64,000 nt of DNA. Origin: Ectocarpus siliculosus (Eukaryota > Sar > Phaeophyceae > Ectocarpales > Ectocarpaceae). This document shows, piece after piece, positions 22,801 through 33,478 of this stretch (the first letter of the stretch is position 1; each line of letters starts with the position of its first letter). The notes beneath the pieces are model-generated. The model was not told where the DNA came from, searched no databases, and saw only the letters and a program-made list of their open reading frames with translations. The DNA is taken from the NCBI GenBank assembly GCA_000310025.1, contig FN649736.1, positions 4,945,754 through 5,009,753 of the forward strand, written 5' to 3'. A program made the translations under genes and the position numbers.

Positions 22801-25028
22801 TTGAACCCAGCGCTGGGAGCTGCGCGTCTCCTACATTCGCGTTGTTGGCGTATCTGCATCCCCGCTGGAAAGGCAGCATCGTTCCACGATGATGATGATT
22901 TGCTCGATGACGAGAAAGTGCCCGAGATCGAGGACTGGCTTGGGGTCCAACGCGACGGAGGCGCCGGTGTATCAGGCGGGCATGATGCTCCCTCCACTTT
23001 TTTGGTGCCACTAGTCCAGCCGTGGCCGCGGCCTTGGTAGCAGCTGCCTGCGCTGCCGCCGCTTGATCACGGCCTCCTGATGGGGGAGAGACTTCGGATC
23101 ACTATCGGGGATACTTGGGGGGCAGAGCAAGGCAATGCAACAGAAGTGCGCCGCCAGGGATGACACTCGCCGCCAACTGACTGCGTATGGCCCATCTGTT
23201 GGTGGGAGCGCCGCGACTTTTGGATCTTCAGCGGTAGGCCTCGGGCACAAGATTTCCCGATTTCCCGATAGCAGCAAGAATTGGCCGATATTTTCGAAAA
23301 CGTGTTTCCGGCCTTGCGGCGATGCTGAAAAATCGCATTACTGGCTGTAGCGCTCCACAGCGTGGAGCCACCGCGGCGGCCGGCCCCGTCACGGTCTCCT
23401 CGCCCCTGAGCGTGTTGCCGTGGGGGATGCGGGAGCTGTGAGATCGAAGCGGAAGGGAAAGGAGCCGTACCAACTCAACGCTAAATGCTGGCAATCTCCG
23501 CACAACATGGTTGTAAAGCCTTTCCGCGGGCAACGTGGGTCAGAAGCCGGGCCACAAAAGGAAAGTAGAATACTGATGGGTGCCGTCCAGGTCGATGGAT
23601 ACGGTCCTTCACCAACTGCACTCTTTTCCCGGCTAAAACGTCCTGGACTTCCAATCCAAGGGTCAGGAGACACGGCAGTTGTGGTGGACAACCTTGGTGC
23701 TCCCGCGTCCCGTAGCTTGGCCGTTGTAGTTAGACCTGCTTCCCGAGATACCCACCTGCGCTCCGTCTTCGGGGCCATTGTGGCCCATCGAGACGGCCAT
23801 GTTAGCCGCGCGATCCTCCTTCCGCCCGCAATTGCTTACAGCATCACGGACCCGACTTTGAAGCCGGCGCTCGCCGCCATCACCCGTGACGACGTTCATG
23901 CGTGATGATCAGACTTTGCGACGTGGGGTATTTCCATCTTTACCGTTCGTTTTGCTGCACCGTCCGAGGTTAGGGTTAGTTAGGGTCAGCGTTAGGCAGC
24001 GGGTGGGGCGTCGCCGGAGCTGTTACGAAGGCAGGGGCGATGGTCCGGGGAATAGATAGGGGTAAAGGCCTCACGTAACGTCCGAAATCACGGCAGAGAC
24101 GCCGCTTGGGTTTTCGACTACTCTTCTCTGGCGTCCGAGCGCATTTGTGGTTAGGCAACCTCTACAGCGTGCCGAGATCGACGACGTAGTGCCGGCTGTC
24201 GAAACAGGGGGCACACTAGAGGTGGTCCGAGAGAATACTTGCAGGAATTGGGATCAATCGTGAAGGAGTGAGGGCGTGAAATGTCAGTACGGTAACCCAG
24301 GCCTGTGGTGGGTGCAGGCCTGTTTGGCATGTTGACTCGTGTGTACCGACAATTTTTCGGGGAGGGATTCGTGTGATCCCCGGGTTCCACTCTTCTCCCT
24401 CCCCTCGGTATAAAGCGTACCGGTAGTTTGTTTTTTTGCCATCCCGCTTGTTCTGGACGTCGGTCTCAAATGTTTCAAAGTTGAAAAACATGAAGCTTCT
24501 TGTTCCAGGGATGCAGACGTGGTGGTGCGCAGAACTTGCGGTGAGACAGGTTACCCCGCCATGCGTACTTGCTGGCCTGCCCCAGATGAACAAGAACGAG
24601 CCTGTTTCTTCCCTCCCGGTCGATGGAAGAAGCATGGATGGGGTATGGAAAACCCTTAAACAACTACGGTACTCATATTAGCATACGTGCCCTGTTGGGA
24701 TTGGGGAGTTCGTTGTGGCACTTCCTCACGCACGGTCTGCTCCCATGGGCATACGTGGACGTCGATCGCGTCCATAGCTGTGTCACGCAAGCTACTTTAT
24801 TGGGAAGCACGGGATGCGTGGTTGTTTCGAATGTGAGGCAGAAAGGAACCGTCTCCATGCGAAAAGAAACCAACGCTGCTGTAGCCCGCTCCGGTGTGAA
24901 AAACTCTAACAGCTTGTCCACCCTCCCGCCGTCCCGCTCCTTCGCCGTTAACTTTTGCCAGCCTCTACCCGGACTGCGTGCATAGACCACAAGGGCTGTG
25001 ACGACCCGTGAATGGCGACGTTGTGGTA
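19900..25028. other. Non-genic upstream part of duplication copy A
   Basis: No gene could be supported. ORFs of 60-200 codons occur on both strands, but most are broken in copy B, as expected for non-coding or decayed DNA. Two stretches keep parallel reading in the copies. One is a minus-strand segment near 22750-22880 (YANNANVGD, PRCAKGIWST). The other is a plus-strand segment at about 24500-24900 (RTCGETGYPAM, GCFECEAERNRLHAK), interrupted by stops here and open in copy B. A short TTAGGG-like duplication lies near 23970-23995, in copy A only. Confidence 0.4.
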
Positions 25029-28000
25029 ATGATTCGTGCTTCCTCTCTCTGCCTCGGTCTGCTGGGGTCTGCCCTCATCATGTCCCCCGGCAGCAGCGGT
25101 ACCAGCAGCACAACCTGCGACTCGGGATCTTACGCTTTCTTTCAGGCGAATGGATATTGTGATAGCGCCCTAAACAACGCAGAATGCGGTAAGTGACATA
25201 TCGAGAATTAATATAACGTTCTAGGTTGGCGACGTGTGTCTACAAGCTACTGATGGTTTGGGTTCTCGGTCGCTCCCCTTCAGCGTCTCACACTCCCCAA
25301 AGGCCACCGGAGAGGATCGCGCACCAAAACGGTGTGCTCTTTGCTCTCGCGAGCAGATGGTTCACAGACCTTGGGAAGCATTCGCCATTTCCTCTCCTTC
25401 TTCAGTCGTACTGCGATAGACCAAGTCCTACATGCCCGAAATTCTCAACATGACAAACTCCCGGTGTGCGCCTTGGTTCGCGTGGTGGGCATAAAACACG
25501 GCAGGTGCCCTCTACTGTATGTACTATTGTGTACCCGCCAACTATTCTACCGTGGTGGCAGCTGTTGTTGTTGCTGTTGATGTTGCCGTTGATGTCATCG
25601 TCGTTGGTGTTTTGGTCTTCGTATGGATATCTAGAAAATACCTCCTCTTCCGTGCAGCTGAAGTCGATGGACGAGTGCTGAGAGGTTAGAAGCTGATCTA
25701 CGACAAGGCACAGAAGGACGAATGAGTCGGGGGAAAACAGCGAATACCCAACAAAGCTAACCACTTGCCGTGGGTAGACTAGCCCCTCAAACATACGGGA
25801 AAGATTCAGAAGTAAATCACACCTCGAGATGCGATCAAAACTCGTTCATGTCGGGAAACAAGTCCGTATGATACACAATTGGTGTGAGCGTTTTTCATTT
25901 TTCATTTCGTAGACTCATCTCAAGCTTTTTTCAGGTCGTCTCACACACCGAGAGTGGGCCTGGTCGTCGAAGATCTAGCGAGAGACAACCCCCGTTTTCG
26001 TGGGGGTGGGGCTGAACAATTCCACGTTGTTTCGTGGTGGCCCTCGGTGGTGTACTTTGCTGTTCCCTAAGCTCCCAAGCGTGACCAGCGTAACCTTCTG
26101 AGGCACCGTCCCTCGATTTCTGTCATTTTTGCTATTTGCTCGGGCTATCCAGGAAAACGCTTACTGCGGAGTACCTATGTCGGAATGGTTCGTAGGCATT
26201 CTAGGTATTTGGTAGTTTTGTAGCAGTGTTTCCTGTTTTGGGTGATATTTAGCGTGTATGTGACCTAGGTAATCTGAAGTGAACGTTGCCTTTTGGTTAA
26301 CGAATATAAGGTCCTGCGAAAAGGGTTTGCGCTGTTGCTTGTGAGGAAACATCAACAAAAACGGGTATGGACGAAGGGAAAAGCTCGCACTTCGCTGCGG
26401 TACCTTGATCAGGACCGAGCCGTGAGATAGTGAAGGTTGTCGGACAATTTACTGACCCACCCGGGAAGAAGTCGGCGTGCTCTAGTCGGTGCGTCTCCTC
26501 CTCGACGAAATGCAGTCAATTGTCATCGCTAGCGGTTTCAAGGGTGCCGGGGATCGACTAGAGGCGGTCTGATGTGGATATTTTTCCCTGTCCCTCAGGC
26601 TACGACGGCGGCGATTGCTGCGAGTGCACCTGTGTCGACGCCTCGTATCTCTGTGGCTACGTAGGCTTCGCCTGTATAGACCCGGCCGCGTCGTGTGTGG
26701 ACGACGACTACATCACCGCAGAAATTGCGGAGAGCTGTTACGATGGTGGCGGCTACGTTTCCGATGTTGGCAATGGCTACTGCAACGAATCAAACAACAT
26801 CGAAGAATGCGGTGAGTCCAAGCACGATTCTGGATTGGGATAGATTGCTGTACAGAGGAGCGGGGAAACCTTAATGATTACCTAAAAACATTACCTAGAA
26901 GAAATATGCCCGGGGGCGCCGGGGCACAACTAAATGTACCACTCTGCTACATAGTGGAACTTACACCGATAGGATAGAATAATGCAGTACTCATGCTTGC
27001 TTGCAATTTTGGCAGTTTGCGATATCCCACGTGGCACGTGGAGCCAGTGGACCACATGGATGCATGAGGAAAATAGCTGCTATAGCTGCTTTAACTTGGA
27101 CTAACGAAGCATTTTGGAAGTCACAATCTCCAAAAGAGGTATGGTTAGTGCCAATTGATGCAAGTACTTTGTGATTTGCGTTGGATCGCCTTGGACAATG
27201 GGTATCAAATAGCGAGGGGGCCAGAGGTGCATTTTGGTGGCATGCTTGCCGCCAACAAGACCTTTCTTTACAAAGTTCATTTTTCTCGTATAAGATGATA
27301 TGCTCTGCTCTCTCTCTGGACGTAACGCGTGCTTGCTTGCTTTCTCTTGTTGCTCATACTACAAAAGACAGGGTATGCCATCATTTAGTGTAGTATGTGA
27401 TAGAGAAAAAGCGAAGGCCACCCGCAATCCGAGGCCCGGGGGTACATCAGAGGTGTTGTCCTGACTATCCTCCCATGATTATCCTCCCATGCATGTTGAG
27501 CACTTGTTTCTCTTCTTTGCTGGTACTTTGTATGCCGTTTCGCAGATTACGATGGCGGCGACTGCTGCGAGTGCACGTGTGGGGATGAGTCTGGCGACCT
27601 TGACGACTTTTCCTGCACGGACTTCGCCTGCATTGACCCGAACGCACCGTGTGTTGACGACATCACCGACGGCATGTTCGAGGGCTGCTTCAACTTCGGC
27701 GATGGATTCTGCGACGACTACAACAACAATGAACAGTGCGGTGCGCCAGAAAATGACTACCCACTTTCAAAATTTCTATCCCTGAAGTCGATTGAACGCG
27801 GGAAGGAAAAGGCGAGGGGTAGTTCTCGGCGCTACAAGTCCGAGGCATCGGGTTGTACTTCATGGGACCTTTAACCCTGTAGATGTAGGGCAGTGTACCC
27901 TATAAATCCCGAATGACAGGCCAAATTTGTTCTGACGCCTTACATTTGTCAGGTTACTGCGTTAGGAACACAAGCAGTACAATCACCGCGCATTTGATTC

Positions 28001-29000
28001 GTATCGCTCAACCTTGACCTCGATCATTTCCTCAACTGATGCGTTCTAACTCTAGTCCAGCACGCGCGTATACTTCTCGCCCGTTCAACGGACACAAAGT
28101 GCGTGGCTACAGACAGACGTGATACCCGAAGATTGACTGCCCTTCGTTTCTGATGGTTGTTCCTTACCTGCTCCTCAGGCTATGACGGTGGGGACTGCTG
28201 CGAGTGTACCTGTGTGGTTAGCACTTTGTGGTCCACTGAGTCCAGCTGCACCGAGTTCGCCTGCATTGACCCAAGGGCTCCATGCGCTGACGACGACGAC
28301 ATTACGGCTGATGCCGTGGAAAGCTGCATCATAGACTATCTTGGCGACGGAATTTGCGATACTTCCAACAACATCGAGACATGCGGTGCGTTTTGCTAAA
28401 ATGTTGATTCTCACGTGGCGCTTATGTCTACTCTTCCCTCTTCCTTGTGTGGCTTGGGGTACCGCCGCCTCTGGTCATGGACGATATTTGGCAGTAGTCC
28501 AATTGGCGATCCTGCTGTCGATGCAACCCGTCCAAGGGCATGCCATCATCCCGAACGTCGAACCCTTGTCAACAATTCGGTCCTACGGGGGTGATACGGC
28601 ATAAGAAGCATTCGTTTTGTCTGTGCAGAAAGCTGTACGTTGACTTCGGCCCGTGCTTCGCCGTCCGTTCTATCATTTCACAGTATTTAGGGTTTCAGGG
28701 TAAGTCGGGCCAAGGGCTTTATTGAACCCCTCGATTTTGTTTGACTGCTGCCCCTTCTCTCTTTTTTCTGGTTGTCGATGTTCCCAACTCCTCAGGTTAT
28801 GATAGCGGCGACTGTTGCGAGTGCACGTGTGGATATGACTCTACAGATGTGCTTGATGGAAGCTGCTCGGATTTCGCGTGCGTTGACCCAATGGCGTCAT
28901 GTTTCGACGAAAGCATCACGGTCGACATGTTCGAGAACTGCGACGCGGAATTACTTGGCGACGGCTACTGCCAGGAGTCCAACAACAACGAGATATGCGG
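19900..29000. repeat. Segmental duplication, copy A
   Basis: From about 19900 this region parallels 52900-64000. Matching landmarks include the start (GCAAGATTTGTGAGTGAGCT), ACCGTAGGTTGCGTAAGATA-type sequence near 21310, the block from 22260 to 24990, and LNR gene exons and introns from 25029. Similarity is highest in LNR exons and patchier upstream. At 21490-22250 copy A has sequence not matched in copy B, and copy B has about 3.4 kb (54250-57720) absent here. The right boundary is unknown because copy B ends with the window. Confidence 0.8.
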
Positions 29001-30547
29001 TGCGTCGCCGTTGGTTGCTTGCAATGTCACATGCACGTCTACGTTTCCCCGGCCACATTTGGGTTCAGCGTTGGCGCCAGAAAATGTTTTCCTGCGGTTT
29101 GAAAAACGAGACATCTGTCGAGACGATGCGTCGGGGAATCCCTAAATATCCTAGACATGGATCATTCTTGTTGTGACCCAGCAGACCAACCCAGCACCCC
29201 CACTGCCCATCAAGATGCTGCATGCAGCGGTCACGCTCCTCGCCCACATGTTTCGTCGCTACACAGCGCAGGGCGGTATGGTCGCACTAACCCTTGCAGA
29301 AAGAACGGGTCCAGGAACGCGTGCAGGGTCAGGTAGAAGACCTAAGCATAATTCTGTCGCTTTCCCCTTTCTTTTGATGCTTCATTTATCCTATGATGGG
29401 GGTGACGTCTGACACTGGCTCTCATCCCGTCATCATTGAAAGCAGCAGAAAGCTTCCTTTCTTTCAACGCTGACCGCGAACCCTGCCAATGAGTCCGAGT
29501 ACGCAGGAATATTACGGTGGAACGCCGAACGTTTCTTCCCTCTTTCATGTATGTATCCGGCTGTCTGTATTTCGCCGTCCGTCAGACTACGACTTCGGCG
29601 ACTGCTGCGAGTCCACCTGTGGGGTTGACTTTTCCGAGTCGCTTGACGAGTTTGCTTGCTCAAGTTTCGCGTGTATCGACCCCCGGTTCGTGACACAATC
29701 ACCAACCCCGGCACCCCTCTCCTCGGAGTGCCCAGGAGGCCCCTCGTGCGAAGAAGGTATGCTAGAAAGTGCGACCAATCAAGGTTTAATTGTGGCAGGG
29801 ATTGTCACCGCCTTGAACCTATTCTACCTTACCTGTTGCCGAAAGGATGCAGGGGCCGATGAGGTCCATTGCTACCTGCTCTTGATGGCTTACGTGTTTG
29901 CCGTGGCCGAGGGCATGTGTGTGAGTTTGGTGGTGCCCAACTCGAAAGAGAATCTCAAGATTGGAGCGGTTTTTTTGTTTGGTGCTGTCAGTGCTCTGTC
30001 TGCCTTCCTCTTGCGCAAAGCCGGCCGTCACGTCACAGCCGCGATCGTGAACGCAGGTTTGGAAGGGTTGTTTGCCACCGTCGTGTTGTTGTATTTCGTG
30101 CAACTGTCCACGCGAAACATTTTCCTGTTCGGGGCTATAGCTGGAAACGAGGCCCTGGTTGGTTTCGCTATCGCTGCGCGTGTGGATAGTAGACCCAACA
30201 GCGACGAAAGCTCTTTCGAAACTTACTTCGAATTTGGTTTGCTTGTTGGGGAGGCAGTGGGCGACGTGATTTTCCCGTTGGTTGCAACACTGATTCAGTC
30301 TTTGTTTCACCGAGATAGTGCGTGGAGGTCGGACTTCGTTTTCACGTGGTGGTCGATTACCGGGTTCGCCCTCACCTCGGCGATTTGCATGTGTCTCGTA
30401 CCCCCCGTGAGTAGAGTTGCCTTCGGCGCAAAACTGGCGTGCCTGACCCAGTTCTTTTTCAGTTCATCTACGGGTGTCATGGCCTTTGTGATTCTTACCT
30501 TGACCGAGGTAAACATCGCAGATCCTCCGACGTTTGACATCGTCTAG
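25029..30547 (+). CDS. LNR (Notch-type) repeat protein with C-terminal multi-pass membrane domain
   Basis: Probably a surface or endomembrane protein; function unknown. Six exons join in frame to about 646 residues: 25029-25188, 26599-26811, 27546-27740, 28179-28385, 28796-28999 and 29586-30547 (stop). Exon 1 gives a signal peptide (MIRASSLCLGLLGSALIM). Five LNR-like modules of the form C...GDGxC...NN...C[GD]YDGGDCC lie at about residues 40-340, each followed by ECTC and FACIDPxAxC. All five introns are phase 1 and fall just after the fourth Cys of an LNR, so each internal exon is a symmetric 65-71-residue module. The last module is altered (ESTC instead of ECTC). Residues about 390-640 contain about eight hydrophobic helices, for example GLIVAGIVTALNLFYL and YLLLMAYVFAVAEGMCVSLV. 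LNRs in Notch bind calcium; here that is inferred. ATG 25029 was chosen because upstream starts are non-ATG. Confidence 0.85.
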
Positions 30548-31262
30548 AGTAGCGTGGTAGGGACGGTTGGTGTGCTAGGTGGGTGCAGTAGCTGGCTAGC
30601 CTTCAAAGATATTCAAGATATTCCTGACGGTCACAGCATCCAGGCTAGTGCGCCGGAATTACCCACCCAATGAGCGAGATCATTGATGTCTATCCACCCG
30701 CGGGATGGGGAGAGAGCGCAAGACAATGTACCTCCCGGCGCTTGTTCGTTCTTCTCTAGGTGTCCTTCTTTGAGAGTATAGGCGTTGCCTCAAACACGTA
30801 GTCTACAATGTTTGCAGTTGACACACATCTGCTCAATGCGAGCTCCCACGTTTCCCTGGCGTTTGTCCTTTTGGAGCTTGTCGCAAGCTCTACGGGTGTT
30901 TGTCTGGTTCGGAGTGCTGGTGCGTCGCCCGTGGTATTGGCCACCAGACTCTCCAATGTTGCACGTTCTTGTTTTCTTTCTTGTCTTGCCTCAACATGCT
31001 GGAAGTTAACGGTATAATAGTTGTTTGTGGGCCCTCTCGTGTTTGTAGAGTGCCGCAAGCTGCGGACCGGGTTTATGTTAGCAGGGTCACGCAGGTTGCA
31101 AAGCGTGTCGTTCTGGTTCTCTCTCACGTGAATCGTCGGAATATTTCTAGCATTCATGGGCGTATTGCCTCGCCCCTCCCTCAGTGTTCTTGTAAAATCA
31201 TTTGGCCCACTTACGCTATTTCAAGAGGACACTTTCACACAGGCCCTTCAAGAGGACACTGT

Positions 31263-31470
31263 TTACACACCCCAATCTGAACCCTTCTCTTGCTTGCGAG
31301 AGAACTGAGCTTCAAAGATTAGCGGGAACCTGATCTCCTGGCGGGAGTCTGTATACTTCTCCAGGGTCTTGGCTTCTGTCCCTTTTGACGCGACTACTGC
31401 ATTCGCCAGTGACATCGTCCGAAGCTCCTCAAGTTCACGTTCCATCTGAACCCGGTTGTACTGCCACCGA
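31263..31470 (-). CDS. Unassigned short ORF, possible exon or element remnant
   Basis: The minus-strand reading runs IRWQYNRVQMERELEELR, then AKTLEKYTDSRQEIRFPL, and ends at a stop at 31263. The first half is helical and charged, and composition is unlike the low-complexity ORFs around it. I do not recognise a family. No convincing partner exon was found, and the ORF could be a relic of a mobile element. Confidence 0.25.
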
Positions 31471-32929
31471 ATGCAGACATCTCAACACGAGTTCAATGTG
31501 AAAGAGAGAGCCATTCTTGACAGACTTATACCGCCTCATATCGCTGCGCCCCCGACAAAGGAGGCGCTGTCCATGTTGTTTTGTCCATGATACCCCCTTC
31601 CTTATCGGTGGGTCGATGGACTGGTCAGAACCTCTTGGGGCAAAGCGCTTGCCGCGGCGCGCACGCTTCTGCGTGTGCGCCCGGTCGAACCCGGCAAGCG
31701 TTTGTTACCGGAGCACTGGGGAATCTCGGCCCCCGTGAGCCCAATCATTGTTGAAATTTCGCCCCCGGGTGACGGCTTTTCGGCGAATGATCCTTCTTCC
31801 TCCAATGGTCATGGCCATGGCCCTCTGGATGTGTCGGCGGACACACCCGTGGACCACGTGACGCAGGTACTGCACATTTGCGTCCGCCGCTTTTCGCGCC
31901 GTCGCCGCTTCCCCGCCGCCGTTGTTGGCGGAACATGGCCAAGATTGGGTGAGCGATACCTCTACGGTGCGTGCGCGCGTGCACAGTCGTACCGGTGCAG
32001 TGTGTGCGGCGCCTAGGGTGGCCCTTTTGGACTCGGACTCACCGTCGTCCTTTACTAGTGGTGCTTTTCTTGAAGCCATGGAGGGGCATAGTCTACCCCC
32101 ACCCCCCTGATTTGCCCCGGATTCGACCAAGAGACAGACCTCTCACCACATCACCACAGAGTTCTCCCTCCATGATGGTCGGATCGTCACCAGAACTTGA
32201 AGGCTGTACGCACCACACCTGTAGGCGTCTTTGAACCTAGTGGTGGCTGCTGTGGGGTCTGTGTGTGCTGAGAAATGTCAATCCATGTGAGCAAAAGCAA
32301 TAATCCATCCGTATGGAGAATCCGTCGAGGATTCTATACGATAGTTTGGTGAACAGACATACAGAGTATCTCTGTGACCGTTTATTCTTCCCCTATAGTC
32401 TGGGATAAGACAGCGGCTTCACCTCCCGCTAGGTTGGTGAAGCCATCCGTCGAGAAAAGGAAGTGTCGATGAGTGTTCTCCTGTGTCTCTGCCACACTCA
32501 ATCGACACTCTCTGATCGCGACTGAATTATTGGAAAATAAACGTCACCTAGTAGTGTACTACCACTGAGGGTGGGTGGGTGGTACTTTAAACGTACTCTC
32601 TCTTTCCTCCTGTTTGCCGTGTCGGCACTTGGTTGCCCAAAGCAGTGGGGATGAGAGGCACCCCTGTGATACGTGTGCTTTCGTGTGCGAACGTTCCTGG
32701 AAAATGTTTGGAACATTTCCCGGACCGGTTTTCATAATACAAGCCCGTTCTTTTACCTGATACAACGTTCAAAAATCACAAGCACACTATGCTGTCTACG
32801 GTGTACATTCTGCTTACTATACCCTATAGTTCGAATTTGATGATGCGTCCCCACTTAATTTAGTGCACCCATTTCTCGAGGATGCCACAAACTAAAGTGC
32901 GTCACCTGAGTTGTGCTATGCTGATTTCG

Positions 32930-33400
32930 AGAGATCACAAACACTGGGGCCGAGGAACGTGACTCCCCTCAATACCAACAATATCACATGCATCTCTGTA
33001 GGATGACAAAACCATCCGTACTGTCTCCAAGTGATTCCCAACACACTGGAGTCAAGTGTTGACTCCCTTCACTGAAATCACATAAGACGCATCTCTGTGC
33101 GTTGACACTTCCCTCTGCATACTAACACATGACGCAGTAATCAATCAAGTGAAATTCCCTTCACACATACACCGGAATCAACCAACTTGAATGCCTTCAC
33201 TGAAACCAAGTCATGTGCATTTTTTGCAAGGCCCTCCCCGCTTCATACTGCCCATGCCGTACCCAACTGGTTTCACACACACTGGAATTACCGAACTTGA
33301 CTCCCCTTTACCGAAACCAACCAAAACACACGATGCCTGTACGTTGACACGCCTCCCTTGAGAACACTGTCCATATTGTGCCCAAGTGAAAAAAACACTT
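32930..33400 (+). repeat. Degenerate tandem repeat, about four units of 100-130 bases
   Basis: Successive units share CACACTGGA(A/G)T, then ACTTGACTCCC or TTGACTCCC, then TTCACTGAAA or TTACCGAAACC, then a GCATCTCTGTGCGTTGACA-like segment. Examples begin near 32940, 33045, 33170 and 33280. The units differ by many substitutions and indels, so the array is old. It ends about 80 bases from the last exon of the metallo-beta-lactamase-like gene. Confidence 0.6.
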
Positions 33401-33478
33401 GATTGACCCTACCCGTCGCTTTCCAGTAGCACCGTTTGTCTTTTAACAATCGCAGCGTCAGCGTCGCAAACTTCCTTA

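Larger units (their letters stand above)
30548..33478. other. Intergenic region between LNR gene and metallo-beta-lactamase-like gene
   Basis: No gene is firmly supported. It contains a minus-strand ORF at 31263-31470 with protein-like composition, overlapping G+C-rich ORFs on both strands at 31600-32130 with no recognised domain, and a degenerate tandem array at about 32930-33400. Two copies of TTCAAGAGGACACT occur near 31220 and 31247. The rest shows nothing I can assign. Confidence 0.4.

Noticed and set aside
23970-23995. TTAGGG-like motifs as an interstitial telomere
   Set aside because: Only two or three imperfect units, explained by a small local duplication absent from copy B.
31600-32130. 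Overlapping ORFs on both strands as a gene
   Set aside because: High G+C keeps several frames open at once; none has a recognisable domain or clear splice context.
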